Of a DNA stretch of 64,000 nt, positions 43,090-52,932 are shown piece by piece (positions within the stretch are counted from its first letter, which is position 1; every line of letters begins with the position of its first letter). The DNA is from Actibacterium ureilyticum (GTDB taxonomy: Bacteria; Pseudomonadota; Alphaproteobacteria; Rhodobacterales; Rhodobacteraceae). The position numbers and the translations under genes are program-made. The stretch lies in NCBI RefSeq assembly GCF_002285435.1, contig NZ_NSBT01000036.1:1-64000 (forward strand), in the 5' to 3' direction. Below the pieces are notes generated by a model. That model was given only the letters and a program-made list of their open reading frames with translations, had not been told where the DNA came from and searched no databases.

Positions 43090-44195
43090 TGGAACGTCTT
43101 TCTGGGGTCGAACGCGTCGCGGACCCCTTCGAAGATGAACACCAGCAGCGACAGCATGATCGCAAAGGTGAAAAACGCGGTGAAGCCCAGCCAGGGCGCT
43201 TGCAGGTTCTGTTTGGCCTGCAGTGTCATCTCGCCCAGGGACGGGGCCGAGGATGGCAGGCCGAAGCCCAGGAAATCCAGCGACGCCAGCGACCCGATCG
43301 TGCCGGTGATGATGAAGGGCAGCAGCGTGACCGTCGCCACCATCGCATTGGGCAGCATGTGGCGGAACATGATCTTCCAGTTGCTGACGCCCAGCGCCCG
43401 CGCCGCGCGGACATATTCCAGGTTCCGCGCCCGCAGGAACTCGGCCCGGACCACACCCACCAGCGCGGGCCAGCCGAAGAGCGTCATCAGGAACACCAAC
43501 AGCCAGAAGCTGCGCCCCAGGATCGCGAACAGGATGATGATGATGTAAAGCTGCGGGGTCGAGGTCCAGATCTCGATCACCCGCTGAAAGATCAGGTCGA
43601 CCCAACCGCCAAAGAACCCCTGCACCGCGCCCGCGATCACCCCGATGATCGACGCGAAGAAGGTCACGATCAGGGTAAAGAAGATCGACAGCCGGAAGCC
43701 ATAGATCACCCGCGCCAGCACGTCGCGCGCGGTGTCGTCGGTGCCCAGCAGATGTTCGCCATCGGGGGCCGACGGTGCGGGCCCGTCCAGATCGGCGATG
43801 GTGTTGAAGCTGTAGCGGATCGGCGGCCAGATGATGCGCCCCTTTTCGATCGCCTCGCCTGCGACCACCCCGTCCTGGGCATCGTCCAGCACCCCCTCGG
43901 GGTCGTCCCAGCAATCCTCAAGCCCGCCCGACACGATCAGGCACTGAACCTCGACATCGCGATAGATCGCTTCGGTCCGGAAATCGCCGCCGAAGGCGGT
44001 TTCGGGATAGAACTTGTAGACCGGGAAATGGTGTTCGCCGTGATACTGCACATAGATCGGCTTGTCGTTCGCCAGAAGCTCAGCAAAAAGCGACAGGCCG
44101 AAAAGCACCGAAAAGACGATCAGCGACCAAAAGGCACGGCGGTTGCGCTTGAAATTGCGCCAACGGCGCTGGTTGAGGGTCGACAGCCGGATCAT
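43086..44195 (-). CDS. yejE: Peptide ABC transporter permease YejE
   Basis: Inner-membrane permease of 369 aa of the DppC/OppC type. An N-terminal helix at about residues 22-40 is followed by an extracytoplasmic segment of roughly 120 residues, which is typical of YejE, and then by five helices. The EAA-type loop that contacts the ATPase lies near VRAARALGVSNWKIMFRHMLPN. The ATG at 44195 lies 4 nt after the yejB stop; the reading upstream of it is only a frame extension. It works with YejB as a heterodimer. Confidence 0.93.
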   Translation of the reverse strand: MIRLSTLNQRRWRNFKRNRRAFWSLIVFSVLFGLSLFAELLANDKPIYVQYHGEHHFPVYKFYPETAFGGDFRTEAIYRDVEVQCLIVSGGLEDCWDDPEGVLDDAQDGVVAGEAIEKGRIIWPPIRYSFNTIADLDGPAPSAPDGEHLLGTDDTARDVLARVIYGFRLSIFFTLIVTFFASIIGVIAGAVQGFFGGWVDLIFQRVIEIWTSTPQLYIIIILFAILGRSFWLLVFLMTLFGWPALVGVVRAEFLRARNLEYVRAARALGVSNWKIMFRHMLPNAMVATVTLLPFIITGTIGSLASLDFLGFGLPSSAPSLGEMTLQAKQNLQAPWLGFTAFFTFAIMLSLLVFIFEGVRDAFDPRKTFQ

Positions 44196-44199
44196 GCGC

Positions 44200-45291
44200 T
44201 CAGCTCTCCCGGCTTTCGAAGTCGATCCGCGGATCGACCAGCACATACATCAGATCCGACAGGATGCCGATCAGCAGCCCCATCAGGCCAAAGACGAAGA
44301 GCGTCCCGAAGATGATCGGATAATCGCGCGCCACCGCAGCCTCGAACCCCAGCCGCCCCAGCCCGTCCAGCGAGAACAGCGTTTCGATCACGATGGACGC
44401 GCCGAAGAACACGCTGATGAACAGTCCTGGGAAACCGGCGATCACGATCAGCATCGCGTTGCGGAAGATATGGCCGTAAAGCACGCGCCGCTCGCTCAGC
44501 CCCTTGGCCTTGGCGGTCATCACATATTGCTTCTTGATCTCGTCCAGGAAGCTGTTCTTGGTCAGCAGCGTCAGCGTCGCAAAGCTGGAAATCGTCGTGG
44601 CGAGAACCGGCAGGGTGATGTGCCAGAAATAGTCGATGACCTTGCCGATCGCCGTCAGATCGTCCCAGTTGTCCGAGGTCAGCCCGCGCAGCGGAAACCA
44701 TTTGAGATAGGATCCGCCCGCAAACAGCACCAGCAGGAGAACCGCAAACAGAAACCCCGGGATCGCATAGCCCACGATGATCGCGCCGCTGGTCCAGGTG
44801 TCAAAAGGCGAGCCATCCTTGACCGCCTTGCGGATGCCCAGCGGGATCGACACGAGATAAGCGATCAGCGTGGACCACAGGCCCAGCGTGATCGACACGG
44901 GCAGCTTTTCCTTGACCAGATCGACAACGCTGACGGATCGGAAATAGCTCTCGCCGAAGTCGAACCGCAGGTATTCGCCCATCATGATCAGGAACCGTTG
45001 CAGCGGCGGCTTGTCGAAGCCGAATTCCTTTTCCAGCTCGGCGATGAAATCGGCCGGCAATCCGCGCCCGCCGACATAACCGTTTTCAGCCCCGCCCGCA
45101 GCGTCCACGCTGATCCCCGCATCGCCGCTTCCGGCGATCCCGGAGAACACGTCGCCCTCGCCCTCGATCCGGGCGATGATCTGTTCGACCGGGCCGCCCG
45201 GCACGAACTGGGTCAGGGTGAAATTCACGATCATGATCCCGACCAGGGTCGGAATGATCAGCAGCAACCGCCGCAGGATATAGCTGCCCAT
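44200..45291 (-). CDS. yejB: Peptide ABC transporter permease YejB
   Basis: Inner-membrane permease of 363 aa of the DppB/OppB type. The first helix is at about residues 8-28 ([18 protein letters not shown]), followed by a periplasmic insert with a glycine-rich stretch and then five helices. The EAA loop with [21 protein letters not shown] contacts the ATPase. It lies 6 nt after yejA and 4 nt before yejE. Confidence 0.93.
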   Translation of the reverse strand: MGSYILRRLLLIIPTLVGIMIVNFTLTQFVPGGPVEQIIARIEGEGDVFSGIAGSGDAGISVDAAGGAENGYVGGRGLPADFIAELEKEFGFDKPPLQRFLIMMGEYLRFDFGESYFRSVSVVDLVKEKLPVSITLGLWSTLIAYLVSIPLGIRKAVKDGSPFDTWTSGAIIVGYAIPGFLFAVLLLVLFAGGSYLKWFPLRGLTSDNWDDLTAIGKVIDYFWHITLPVLATTISSFATLTLLTKNSFLDEIKKQYVMTAKAKGLSERRVLYGHIFRNAMLIVIAGFPGLFISVFFGASIVIETLFSLDGLGRLGFEAAVARDYPIIFGTLFVFGLMGLLIGILSDLMYVLVDPRIDFESRES

Positions 45292-45297
45292 GGGCCG

Positions 45298-47217
45298 TTA
45301 CCTCAGGACGCCGGCCTGTTTCAGGCGTTCGGCCGCCTCGGCATCGTACCACCAGAAATCGTAATGCCCGATGGCCAGCATCGGCAGTTCATCGGGATGG
45401 TCATAGATGTCGTAATAGGCGACGAAGGACTTGTCGTTGTACCAAAGCGGAATGTCGAAGCGCAGGAACCGCAGCGTGCGGTCCAGCGCGTGAACCGATG
45501 TGCGCAGCTCGTCCAGCGTCTCGGCCTCCAGGACGGTGCCCAGGATCCGGTCCACCGCCGGTTCGCGCAGACGCATCAGGTTGCGCGAGCTGTTGTCGGC
45601 CGTGGACGAGCCATACCACTGGAACAGGCCCAGCGACGGTTCGAAATCCATCTGGATGCCATGATTGGCCAGGTCGAAATCGCCCGACCGGCGACGTTCC
45701 ACGTATTGCGCCGTGTCGACCTTGTCCATCCGGGCGCGGATGCCAAGGGCTTCCAGATTGCGCAGGAACGGGCTGACGACGCGGAAATATTTCGGAAAGG
45801 TCTGCAGGATCACAAGCTCCAACACCTGACCGTCCTTGCGGCGGACGCCATCGTCCCCCGCCACCCAGCCCGCCTCGTCCAGCAGCTGTGCCGCCTGGCG
45901 CAGCATCCGGCGCGAGGGCTGGTTGCGGGCGGGATCATGGGCGACCGGCGACACGACCTCTTCGGTCAGGATCGCGGGATCCAGCAGCCCCTCGTCCACC
46001 AGCGGCTGCAGGATCGCAACCTCATCCGCGCCGGGAACCCCGGAGGCCGCCAGATCCGTGCCCTGCCAATAGGACACGGGCTGCTTATAAAGGTCATAGT
46101 AAAGCGTGCGGTTGGTCCATTCGAAGTTGAACGCCATCGAAACCGCCTGGCGCACGCGCTTGTCCTGCCACTTGTCCTTGTCCAGGTTGAACACCCAAGC
46201 CAGCCGCTGGCCGACCGTCTGATCGGGGATTTCCTCTTGCACGACATGGCCGTTGCGGATGTTCGGGAAATTGTACCCCTCGGCCCAGTTCTGCGCCTCG
46301 TTCTCGATCCGGAAGGTGTATTCGCCGGATTTGAACCCTTCGAACGCAGCGGCGGTATCGGCAAAATATTCCACGCGGATGGTGTCGAAATTGTCCCGCC
46401 CCACATTGAACGGCAGGTCCTTGGCCCAATGGTCGGGATTGCGGCGATAGACAACACGGCGATTGAAATCGAAACTGTCCAGCACATAGGCGCCGGTCGA
46501 CATGAAGGGCTGCTTGGTGCTTTTGTCCAGCCGCGCGCCGGTTTCCTCGAACCACTTCTTGGAAAAGGCCGGGGTGCCGCCCGCGATGCCGATCCGGTCG
46601 CGGACCGAACTGTCGGGCTGGAAGCTGAACTTGATGCGATGGGGGCCCAGAACCTCGACATCGGTAAAGAAATTCTCGACGATGCGGCGGTATTCGATGA
46701 TGCCCTGTTCCAGGAACAGCTTGTGCGAAAATTCGATATCCTCGGCCGTCATCGGGGTGCCGTCCTGGAATGTCACGTCTTCGCGCAGGTTGAAGATCAC
46801 CCAGGACAGATCCTCGGGGTATTCCAGCGTGGTGCACAGATAGCAGTACATCCCATAGGGATCGTCGGCGGTCGACGACAGGACGCTTTCGGTGCCGATC
46901 GTGTTCAGCGCCGCCGGAACCCCGTCACGCGCATATTGGTTGAAACTGTCGAAATTGCCCTGCGACCAAAGCGAGATCTCGCCCCCCTTGGGCGCGTCGG
47001 GGTTCACATAGTCGAGATGCTTGAAATCCGCCGGGTATTTCAATTCGCCGAAATTCGAAAAGCCATGCGCGGTGGTCACGTTTTCCTGGGCGCGGGTGGT
47101 GGTGGCCCACAGGGCCGCCAGCGCCAGAACGATCAGGGAAACCGCAAAGCGCGGCGCAAGACCGCGGTGCTGGCTTCGGGGAATTGCAATCGCGTGTGCC
47201 TTGGGGCGTTTTCGCAT
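45298..47217 (-). CDS. yejA: Peptide ABC transporter substrate-binding protein YejA
   Basis: Periplasmic binding protein of 639 aa of the SBP family 5 (DppA/OppA-like). A basic N-terminus and hydrophobic stretch form the signal peptide, with cleavage expected after TTTRA near residue 43. The mature part starts with AHGFSNFGELKYP, characteristic of YejA. Two lobes and the peptide-binding cleft are as in the family. It heads the yejABEF operon, which imports peptides. Ordinary nutrition or uptake of peptide antibiotics are both possible uses. Confidence 0.94.
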   Translation of the reverse strand: MRKRPKAHAIAIPRSQHRGLAPRFAVSLIVLALAALWATTTRAQENVTTAHGFSNFGELKYPADFKHLDYVNPDAPKGGEISLWSQGNFDSFNQYARDGVPAALNTIGTESVLSSTADDPYGMYCYLCTTLEYPEDLSWVIFNLREDVTFQDGTPMTAEDIEFSHKLFLEQGIIEYRRIVENFFTDVEVLGPHRIKFSFQPDSSVRDRIGIAGGTPAFSKKWFEETGARLDKSTKQPFMSTGAYVLDSFDFNRRVVYRRNPDHWAKDLPFNVGRDNFDTIRVEYFADTAAAFEGFKSGEYTFRIENEAQNWAEGYNFPNIRNGHVVQEEIPDQTVGQRLAWVFNLDKDKWQDKRVRQAVSMAFNFEWTNRTLYYDLYKQPVSYWQGTDLAASGVPGADEVAILQPLVDEGLLDPAILTEEVVSPVAHDPARNQPSRRMLRQAAQLLDEAGWVAGDDGVRRKDGQVLELVILQTFPKYFRVVSPFLRNLEALGIRARMDKVDTAQYVERRRSGDFDLANHGIQMDFEPSLGLFQWYGSSTADNSSRNLMRLREPAVDRILGTVLEAETLDELRTSVHALDRTLRFLRFDIPLWYNDKSFVAYYDIYDHPDELPMLAIGHYDFWWYDAEAAERLKQAGVLR

Positions 47218-47314
47218 TCGGCGCCTCTCATTCGGTCGGTCTGTCCTGACTCAAGCTAAAGACACCGCACCAACATTCAAGTTGAGATTACGTGAGCAGG
47301 GCTTGAGCGCATAT

Positions 47315-47344
47315 AAAAAAGCCGCCCCGGCAGAGCGGAGCGGC
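47315..47344 (-). terminator. Terminator of the cytochrome c gene
   Basis: On the minus strand the stem GCCGC-T-CCG / CGG-G-GCGGC is followed by TTTTTT (47315-47320), 26 nt after the stop of the membrane cytochrome c gene. Confidence 0.75.
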
Positions 47345-47369
47345 CTTTGACATCGTTGCGCGCGACGGC

Positions 47370-47891
47370 TCAGCCGCCGACGGTCGTCAGATACGCGATC
47401 AGGTTTGCGCGGTCTTCGACCTTTTTCAGGCCCGAGAACGACATGGTCGTGCCCGGCGCGGCACCGCGCGGATTTTCCAGGAAGGTGTTCAGATGCTCGG
47501 GCGTCCAGGCATCGCCAACCGCTTGCAGCGCGCCGGAATAGCCGAACCCGTCGACCGCGCCGATCGGACGGCCGACCACGCCATACAGATACGGGCCGGT
47601 GCCGTTGGCGCCGTCTTCCAGCTTGTGGCAGGCCTTGCACTTGCCGAAGACCTTTTCGCCCTTGCCCGCATCGGCCGCGGCCAGCACATCGGCAAAGGCC
47701 ACCTCGACTTCGGCCTCGCCGCCGCCGTCACCCTCTTCGACCTCGATCATGTAACCCTGGGCTGCATGATCTTCGCCGTGGCCACCACCGGTGTGATACA
47801 GCGCCTCGGCCGCCCAGCCCCCCAGCAGGAAAACGAGCAGTGCGCCGCAGAAGCCACCGATGATCTTCGTGAAAGTCATTGTGTCGAACAT
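47370..47891 (-). CDS. cycM: Membrane-anchored cytochrome c (CycM/c552 type)
   Basis: Protein of 173 aa with an N-terminal signal anchor (about residues 8-27), an acidic glycine-rich linker (about 33-65) and a class I cytochrome c domain. The haem site is CKACH (C85, C88, H89) and the likely methionine ligand is in PGTTMSFSG. Such anchored cytochromes connect the bc1 complex with terminal oxidases in Paracoccus and relatives, so it could feed the cbb3 or an aa3 oxidase. A second ATG four codons in is a possible start. A terminator follows. Confidence 0.9.
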   Translation of the reverse strand: MFDTMTFTKIIGGFCGALLVFLLGGWAAEALYHTGGGHGEDHAAQGYMIEVEEGDGGGEAEVEVAFADVLAAADAGKGEKVFGKCKACHKLEDGANGTGPYLYGVVGRPIGAVDGFGYSGALQAVGDAWTPEHLNTFLENPRGAAPGTTMSFSGLKKVEDRANLIAYLTTVGG

Positions 47892-48009
47892 GTCGCGGTT
47901 CCATCCAGTCGGTATTTGGCGCGTATCTACGCGCTTCCATCCCCAACATGCAAGGTGTAGTTACCGCGACCAAAAGCCATAGTGGCCCATAAGTGACTGG
48001 GGAAGGTCC

Positions 48010-48843
48010 ATGACAGCAAGAATTGCCTTTCAGGGAGAGCCGGGCGCCTATTCGCACCAGGCCTGCCACGAAGCCCGCCCGGAATTCGAGGCCCTGCCCT
48101 GCCGCACATTCGAGGACGCGATCGAGGCGGTGCGCAGCGGCAAGGCCGAACTGGCGATGCTGCCGGTGGAAAATTCGACCTATGGCCGCGTGGCCGATAT
48201 CCACCGCCTGCTGCCCGAATCGGGCCTGCATATCATCGACGAGGCCTTCGTCCGGGTGCATATCAACCTGTTGGGCGTGCCGGGCGCCAAGTTGGACGAT
48301 ATCAAGACCGCGCAAAGCCACACCGTCCTTCTGGGGCAGTGCCGGGCATTCTTGCGCGAACACGATATCGATGCCATCGCCGGGGCCGACACCGCGGGTT
48401 CGGCCCTGCATATCGCCGAGCTGGGCGATCCGGCGCAGGGCGCGCTGGCATCGGAACTGGCGGGCGAGATCTATGGCCTGAACGTCCTGGCCCGCCATAT
48501 CGAGGATCACGATCGCAACACCACGCGGTTCCTGATCATGGCGCGCGAGCCGGATCTGAAACGCCGCGGCACGGGCCCGATGATGACCAGCTTCGTCTTT
48601 CGGGTGCGCAACATTCCTGCCGCGCTTTACAAGGCGATGGGCGGGTTCGCGACCAATGGCGTCAACATGACCAAGCTGGAAAGCTATATGGTCGACGGAT
48701 CCTTTACCGCGACGCAATTCTTCGCCGATATCGAAGGCCATCCCGACGACCGCAATGTCCAGCTGGCCATGGAAGAGCTGGAATATTTCACCACGCACCT
48801 GAACCTGCTTGGGGTCTATCCGTCGGATTCGCGGCGCCGCTAG
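48010..48843 (+). CDS. pheA: Prephenate dehydratase
   Basis: Monofunctional enzyme of 277 aa that converts prephenate to phenylpyruvate in phenylalanine synthesis. The catalytic domain begins IAFQGEPGAYSHQAC and ends with the NTTRFLIM motif. The C-terminal ACT domain, with ESYMVDGSFTATQF, binds phenylalanine for feedback control. No chorismate mutase domain is fused. Its stop overlaps the convergent SRPBCC gene stop (shared CTAG). Confidence 0.95.
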   Translation: MTARIAFQGEPGAYSHQACHEARPEFEALPCRTFEDAIEAVRSGKAELAMLPVENSTYGRVADIHRLLPESGLHIIDEAFVRVHINLLGVPGAKLDDIKTAQSHTVLLGQCRAFLREHDIDAIAGADTAGSALHIAELGDPAQGALASELAGEIYGLNVLARHIEDHDRNTTRFLIMAREPDLKRRGTGPMMTSFVFRVRNIPAALYKAMGGFATNGVNMTKLESYMVDGSFTATQFFADIEGHPDDRNVQLAMEELEYFTTHLNLLGVYPSDSRRR

Positions 48844-49310
48844 GACGGCGCGCGCGCGGCCTGGCTTTCCAGATCGCGCGCGAATTCGGCCACCGCGCGC
48901 TTGAACCGCTTGTTCAGCGACGATTTCGCCAGCCGCAGCGATTGCAGGAACACCCGCACCCCCAGCGTCCGGGGGCGCAGTTCCAGCTGTACCATCAGCC
49001 GGGTGCGGCGCGGGGACAGCGGGATCAGCTGTACCAGGAAATCGCCGCGCAAACCCCGGCTGCGGATGTCGATGACCATGCGTTCGGGCGCGTCGAACGC
49101 GGTCAGTTCGGATGTGATGTCGCGATGCCGCCCGCGATAGGTCAACTGGCTGAGCCATGTGGCCCCGACGCCCGGCTGGTCCAGATTGTCGGTACGGGCC
49201 ACCTCGGCCCCGCGCCGCAACGCCGCGCGTTCGAACTTGTGAAAATCCGAGACAGCCGAAAACACCGCGTCAGCGGGCAGGTTGATATCTTCGCGGGTCG
49301 AAAACTTCAT
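48840..49310 (-). CDS. SRPBCC-family (START-like) protein
   Basis: Protein of 156 aa with the helix-grip fold of SRPBCC proteins. The N-terminal MKFSTREDINLPADAVFSAV pattern is typical, and beta strands follow through WLSQLTYRGR and RTRLMVQLELRP to a basic C-terminal helix (SSLNKRFKRAVAEFARDLE). The family binds hydrophobic ligands or acts as a cyclase or chaperone; nothing here tells which. It has no signal peptide. It lies 39 nt after nudC in the same direction and overlaps the pheA stop by 4 nt. Confidence 0.78.
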   Translation of the reverse strand: MKFSTREDINLPADAVFSAVSDFHKFERAALRRGAEVARTDNLDQPGVGATWLSQLTYRGRHRDITSELTAFDAPERMVIDIRSRGLRGDFLVQLIPLSPRRTRLMVQLELRPRTLGVRVFLQSLRLAKSSLNKRFKRAVAEFARDLESQAARAPS

Positions 49311-49349
49311 CGGATAGCGTCGTTTCTGGCTGGTTTTGCCTGTTTGAAA

Positions 49350-50315
49350 CTAATCCAGACGATCCGCAAGCCAATGCTGCATCAGGAATTGCGCGATCGC
49401 CCCCTGCCGGGCGGGCTTGATCCGGGTATGCTCGCCCGCGAAGATCGACAGCATCTCTTCGCGGCTGACCCACAGCGCGTCTTCCAGCTCGACCGGGTCC
49501 AGCGTAATCTCGCGCCCCAAGGCCACGCCCCAGGCCCCGAACATCAGCGACGCCGGAAAGGGCCAGGGCTGGCTGGCCAGATAGCCCACCTGGCCGACGC
49601 GGATACCGGCCTCTTCGTGGACCTCGCGCCGCACCGCCGCTTCCAGTGTCTCGCCCGGCTCGACAAACCCCGCCAGCAGGGAATACATCCCCTCGGGCCA
49701 GCCGGGCGAGCGCCCCAGCAGGACCGAATTGCCATGGGTGATCAACATGATGACCACCGGATCGGTGCGCGGAAAATGCTGGCCCTGGCATTGCGGACAG
49801 CCGCGCTGCCAGCCCGCCATCACCGGCTGGGTCGCGGCACCGCACCGGGCGCAGAACCCATGGGTCTGGTGCCAGCCGATCACCGCCTTGGCCGTCGCGG
49901 CCAGCTCGGCATCGGCGGGCGACAGCCGGGCCATCACACGGCGCAGTTCGGCAAAGACGCCGCCCGGCGCCAGATCGGGGTGAACCTGTTCGCTGGCATC
50001 CAGGAAACTGTCGGGCTGTTCGGGCGGGGCTTCGGGCACCCAGTCGGACAGGTCACAGGCAAACCGCGGCGCCCCATCGACCAGCCCCAGAAAGATCGCC
50101 GCCGCCTGACGATGGTGGATCAGCGTGTGGCTGGCGGGCAACCAATCCAGCCGGTCCAGATCGGGCGCCCGCAACAGCGGCTTGCCGCGCCACAGCAGCA
50201 GAACCCGCGCCGACGGGTCGCCCCACATCCGCGCCAGCGCGTCGGAATCCGACCGCAAATGCGCCGCGCGTTCCAGGCCCGCGCCGCCGAATGTGACCGT
50301 TTCCGCCAGCTTCAT
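49350..50315 (-). CDS. nudC: NAD(+) diphosphatase (NADH pyrophosphatase)
   Basis: Nudix hydrolase of 321 aa that splits NAD(H) into NMN(H) and AMP and can remove NAD caps from RNA. A zinc-binding set CARC (C155, C158) and CPQC (C173, C176) precedes the Nudix box GFVEPGETLEAAVRREVHEEAG-type segment starting at G216. The NudC-specific motif SQPWPFPASLM is at 249-259. The ATG at 50315 gives normal family length. It may be co-transcribed with the SRPBCC gene. Confidence 0.93.
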   Translation of the reverse strand: MKLAETVTFGGAGLERAAHLRSDSDALARMWGDPSARVLLLWRGKPLLRAPDLDRLDWLPASHTLIHHRQAAAIFLGLVDGAPRFACDLSDWVPEAPPEQPDSFLDASEQVHPDLAPGGVFAELRRVMARLSPADAELAATAKAVIGWHQTHGFCARCGAATQPVMAGWQRGCPQCQGQHFPRTDPVVIMLITHGNSVLLGRSPGWPEGMYSLLAGFVEPGETLEAAVRREVHEEAGIRVGQVGYLASQPWPFPASLMFGAWGVALGREITLDPVELEDALWVSREEMLSIFAGEHTRIKPARQGAIAQFLMQHWLADRLD

Positions 50316-50508
50316 CGTCGTCCGTCCACCTTGCCCTTCGGCCCTTTTCGCCGCTTCTGTGCCAGTTGCGCAAGACGTGAGCAATGCAATTTATTTCGCC
50401 TTTAGAGCGATTTTGGCCTCGCCTATTTGTGAACGGGGAATTAGTTTTCTCAACCGGAAGGGTTCTAACCTGCGACCGAAAGCCTGTTGAGCAGCGGGCA
50501 GACGGTTC

Positions 50509-52467
50509 GTGCGTACACTGAAAAGCCAAGCATCATCTGGCGTGGACGGGTCGGGGGATCAATTGTCCGAATTGCTGAGGCCGTTTTCCCGGCTCGATAA
50601 CAACCAGGCGCATCTCAGGATTCTGGAAACCACAGACCTTCATATGTACCTTTTGCCATATGATTATTTCGCCGATCAGGCGCGCATGGATCTGGGTCTG
50701 TCGCTGATTGCCGAACAGGTGGAAAGGGCACGGGCCGAGGCCGACGCGGCGCTGCTTTTCGACAATGGCGATCTGTTGCAGGGCAATCCGATGGGCGATT
50801 ACCTGGCCAATCGCCATGCGGGGCATCCCGAAATCGAAAACCCGATGATCGATGCGATGAACCTGCTGGGCTATGACGCGGCGACGGTGGGCAATCACGA
50901 TTTCAACTATGGGTTGAGCTATCTGCAACAGGCGACAGAGCGGGCGGAATTTCCATTCGTGCTGTCCAATGTCATCACCCGGCGCGGGGCGGCGCCCGAA
51001 CGCGATACGCTGCTTTACGATCCCTTCGTGATCCTGAAGCGCACCCTGCGGACGGGCGATGGCCGCGCGGTGCCAATCAAGATCGGCGTGATCGGCTTCG
51101 TGCCCCCGCAGATCACGGTGTGGGACTTCCGCCACCTTGTGGGCCGGATCATCACCCGTGACATTCTGGACAGCGCCCGCACCTGGGTTCCGGTGATGCG
51201 ACAGGCGGGGGCTGACCTGATCGTGGCGCTCTGCCACAGCGGCATCGGCCCGGCACAGGAAACGACAGGGATGGAAAACGCCGCGGCCGCGCTGGCGGCG
51301 GTGCCGGGGATCGACGTGATCCTGGCGGGGCATGCCCATCAGCATTTCCCCGGTCCCGACATTCCCGCAACCGCGCATACCGATCCGGTCGCGGGGCGGC
51401 TGGGCGGCAAGCCCGCTGTCATGGCCGGGTTCTGGGGCACGCATCTGGGGGTGATCGACCTGTTGCTGGAACAATCCGACACCAGCTGGTCGGTGCGCGA
51501 CAGCCGCAGCCGGCTGCAAGCGGCCTCTGAACCCGCCGGCGCAACACCCCGGGGCCGCAAGATCCGCACCCGGATCGAGGCTGCGGCCGACGACATCCAC
51601 CGCCAGACCCTGGACTATATCCGCCGCCCGGTCGGCCAAACGACGATCGGGCTGGATACCTATTTCGCGCGGGTAGCCGGGTCGGGCGCGGTCGCCTTGG
51701 TGGCCGAAGCACAGCGCTGGTACATGGAGGCCCGGCTGTCGGGCACGCGCCACGCCGGTCTGCCGCTGCTGTCGGCCGCTGCACCGTTCAAGGCCGGGGG
51801 ACGCTCTGGCCCCGCCTTTTACACCGATGTGCCCAAGGGGCAGCTGACCATCCGCGATATCTCGGATCTCTATTTCTATCCCAACACCATCCATGCGCTG
51901 CGAGTGACGGGGCGCGAATTGCGCGACTGGCTGGAACGCGCGGCGGCACAGTTCCTGCAGATCATCCCGCAGCAGAGCGACCAGCCGCTGCTGAACAAGA
52001 CCTTTCCCAGCTATAATTTCGAGATGATGCAGGGCATCGGCTATGTGATCGATCCGACGCAACCCGCCCGCTATGACGCGTCGGGCACCCTGATCAACCC
52101 CGAGGCCCGGCGCATTCGCGACATCCACCACTATGGCGCGCCCGTCTCAGACAGCGATGTGTTCGTCGTGGCCACCAACAGCTATCGCGCGACCGGCGGG
52201 GGCGGCTTTCCCGGCGCCCGGATCGAGAACATCATCTACGAGGCCCCCGACATGGTGCGCGACGTGATCCTGCAATACATCACCGATACCGGCGGCGTGC
52301 GCGACATCACCCCGTTCAACTGGCAGTTTCCGGATCTGCCGGGCACCAGCGCGTTGTTCGAAAGCGCCCCGCAAGCCGCCACGAAAATCCCGGCGCTGCG
52401 CCATGGCCGGATCGACCATGTCGGCCCCGGGCAGGACGGGTTCGACCGGTTCCGCCTGTCTTTCTGA
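50509..52467 (+). CDS. cpdB: CpdB-like 2',3'-cyclic-nucleotide phosphodiesterase / 3'-nucleotidase
   Basis: Two-domain metallophosphoesterase of about 652 aa. The N-terminal calcineurin-like domain has the metal motifs TDLH, DNGD, GNHDF, CHSG and GHAHQH. The C-terminal 5'-nucleotidase domain has FYPNTIHALRVTG and NSYRATGGGGFPG. Homologues in enterobacteria are periplasmic, but this N-terminus (RTLKSQASSGVDGSGDQL) is hydrophilic with no signal sequence, so it may act in the cytoplasm or leave by another route. The GTG start at 50509 is uncertain; later GTG/TTG codons are possible but do not create a signal peptide. Confidence 0.88.
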   Translation: MRTLKSQASSGVDGSGDQLSELLRPFSRLDNNQAHLRILETTDLHMYLLPYDYFADQARMDLGLSLIAEQVERARAEADAALLFDNGDLLQGNPMGDYLANRHAGHPEIENPMIDAMNLLGYDAATVGNHDFNYGLSYLQQATERAEFPFVLSNVITRRGAAPERDTLLYDPFVILKRTLRTGDGRAVPIKIGVIGFVPPQITVWDFRHLVGRIITRDILDSARTWVPVMRQAGADLIVALCHSGIGPAQETTGMENAAAALAAVPGIDVILAGHAHQHFPGPDIPATAHTDPVAGRLGGKPAVMAGFWGTHLGVIDLLLEQSDTSWSVRDSRSRLQAASEPAGATPRGRKIRTRIEAAADDIHRQTLDYIRRPVGQTTIGLDTYFARVAGSGAVALVAEAQRWYMEARLSGTRHAGLPLLSAAAPFKAGGRSGPAFYTDVPKGQLTIRDISDLYFYPNTIHALRVTGRELRDWLERAAAQFLQIIPQQSDQPLLNKTFPSYNFEMMQGIGYVIDPTQPARYDASGTLINPEARRIRDIHHYGAPVSDSDVFVVATNSYRATGGGGFPGARIENIIYEAPDMVRDVILQYITDTGGVRDITPFNWQFPDLPGTSALFESAPQAATKIPALRHGRIDHVGPGQDGFDRFRLSF

Positions 52468-52534
52468 ACTCGACAAACCGGCCCGCGCGTGGTTGATCGC
52501 AGCTCAGACACGGCCATTCGGGAAGGGGTTCAAG

Positions 52535-52894
52535 ATGCGGCGTTTCATTGTTCTGGTGGGGCTTCTGGCGCTGGTTGCCCTGGCGGCGCTGGTCACGAAA
52601 CCCGGCGCCGATGACGCCGAGGCGCATCTGAGCGCAATCCTGCGCGCCCAGGTCGACCGTCAGGATATCGCCCAGCAGGATGACGTGATCGGCACGGCGG
52701 CGCTGATCGGGTGCAAGCTGCGGCCCGGCGATTGCGTCGACCTTTTGCGCCGCGGGATTGACATGACCGTCACCGACCACACGCTTTACACCCGCGTCGA
52801 CATTGACGGCTTTGACCGCCAGGCGCGATGCTATGGCGCCTTTGGCCGGTTCTGGTGCCCCGGCAGCGGCGACATGACCGGCGCCGAAGGCTAA
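52535..52894 (+). CDS. Small exported or anchored protein of unknown function
   Basis: Protein of 119 aa with an N-terminal hydrophobic segment at residues 4-20 (FIVLVGLLALVALAALV) that can serve as signal or anchor. The rest is soluble with four cysteines in the pattern GCKLRPGDCVDLL and ARCYGAFGRFWCPG, which could form two disulfides. It resembles small DUF4359-like proteins, but I am not sure. GGAAGGGG precedes the ATG at 52535. It follows the CpdB-like gene after 67 nt and precedes the SRP RNA gene. Confidence 0.7.
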   Translation: MRRFIVLVGLLALVALAALVTKPGADDAEAHLSAILRAQVDRQDIAQQDDVIGTAALIGCKLRPGDCVDLLRRGIDMTVTDHTLYTRVDIDGFDRQARCYGAFGRFWCPGSGDMTGAEG

Positions 52895-52932
52895 GCTTGC
52901 AAATCCCGCGCGCCGGGATTATCTAACCGGTC

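Noticed and set aside
44062-47259. A very long open frame (over 1000 codons) antisense to yejE, yejB and yejA
   Set aside because: It mirrors the codon bias of the GC-rich yej genes, has no recognisable domains and its predicted product is rich in Arg, Gln and His. It is a shadow frame.
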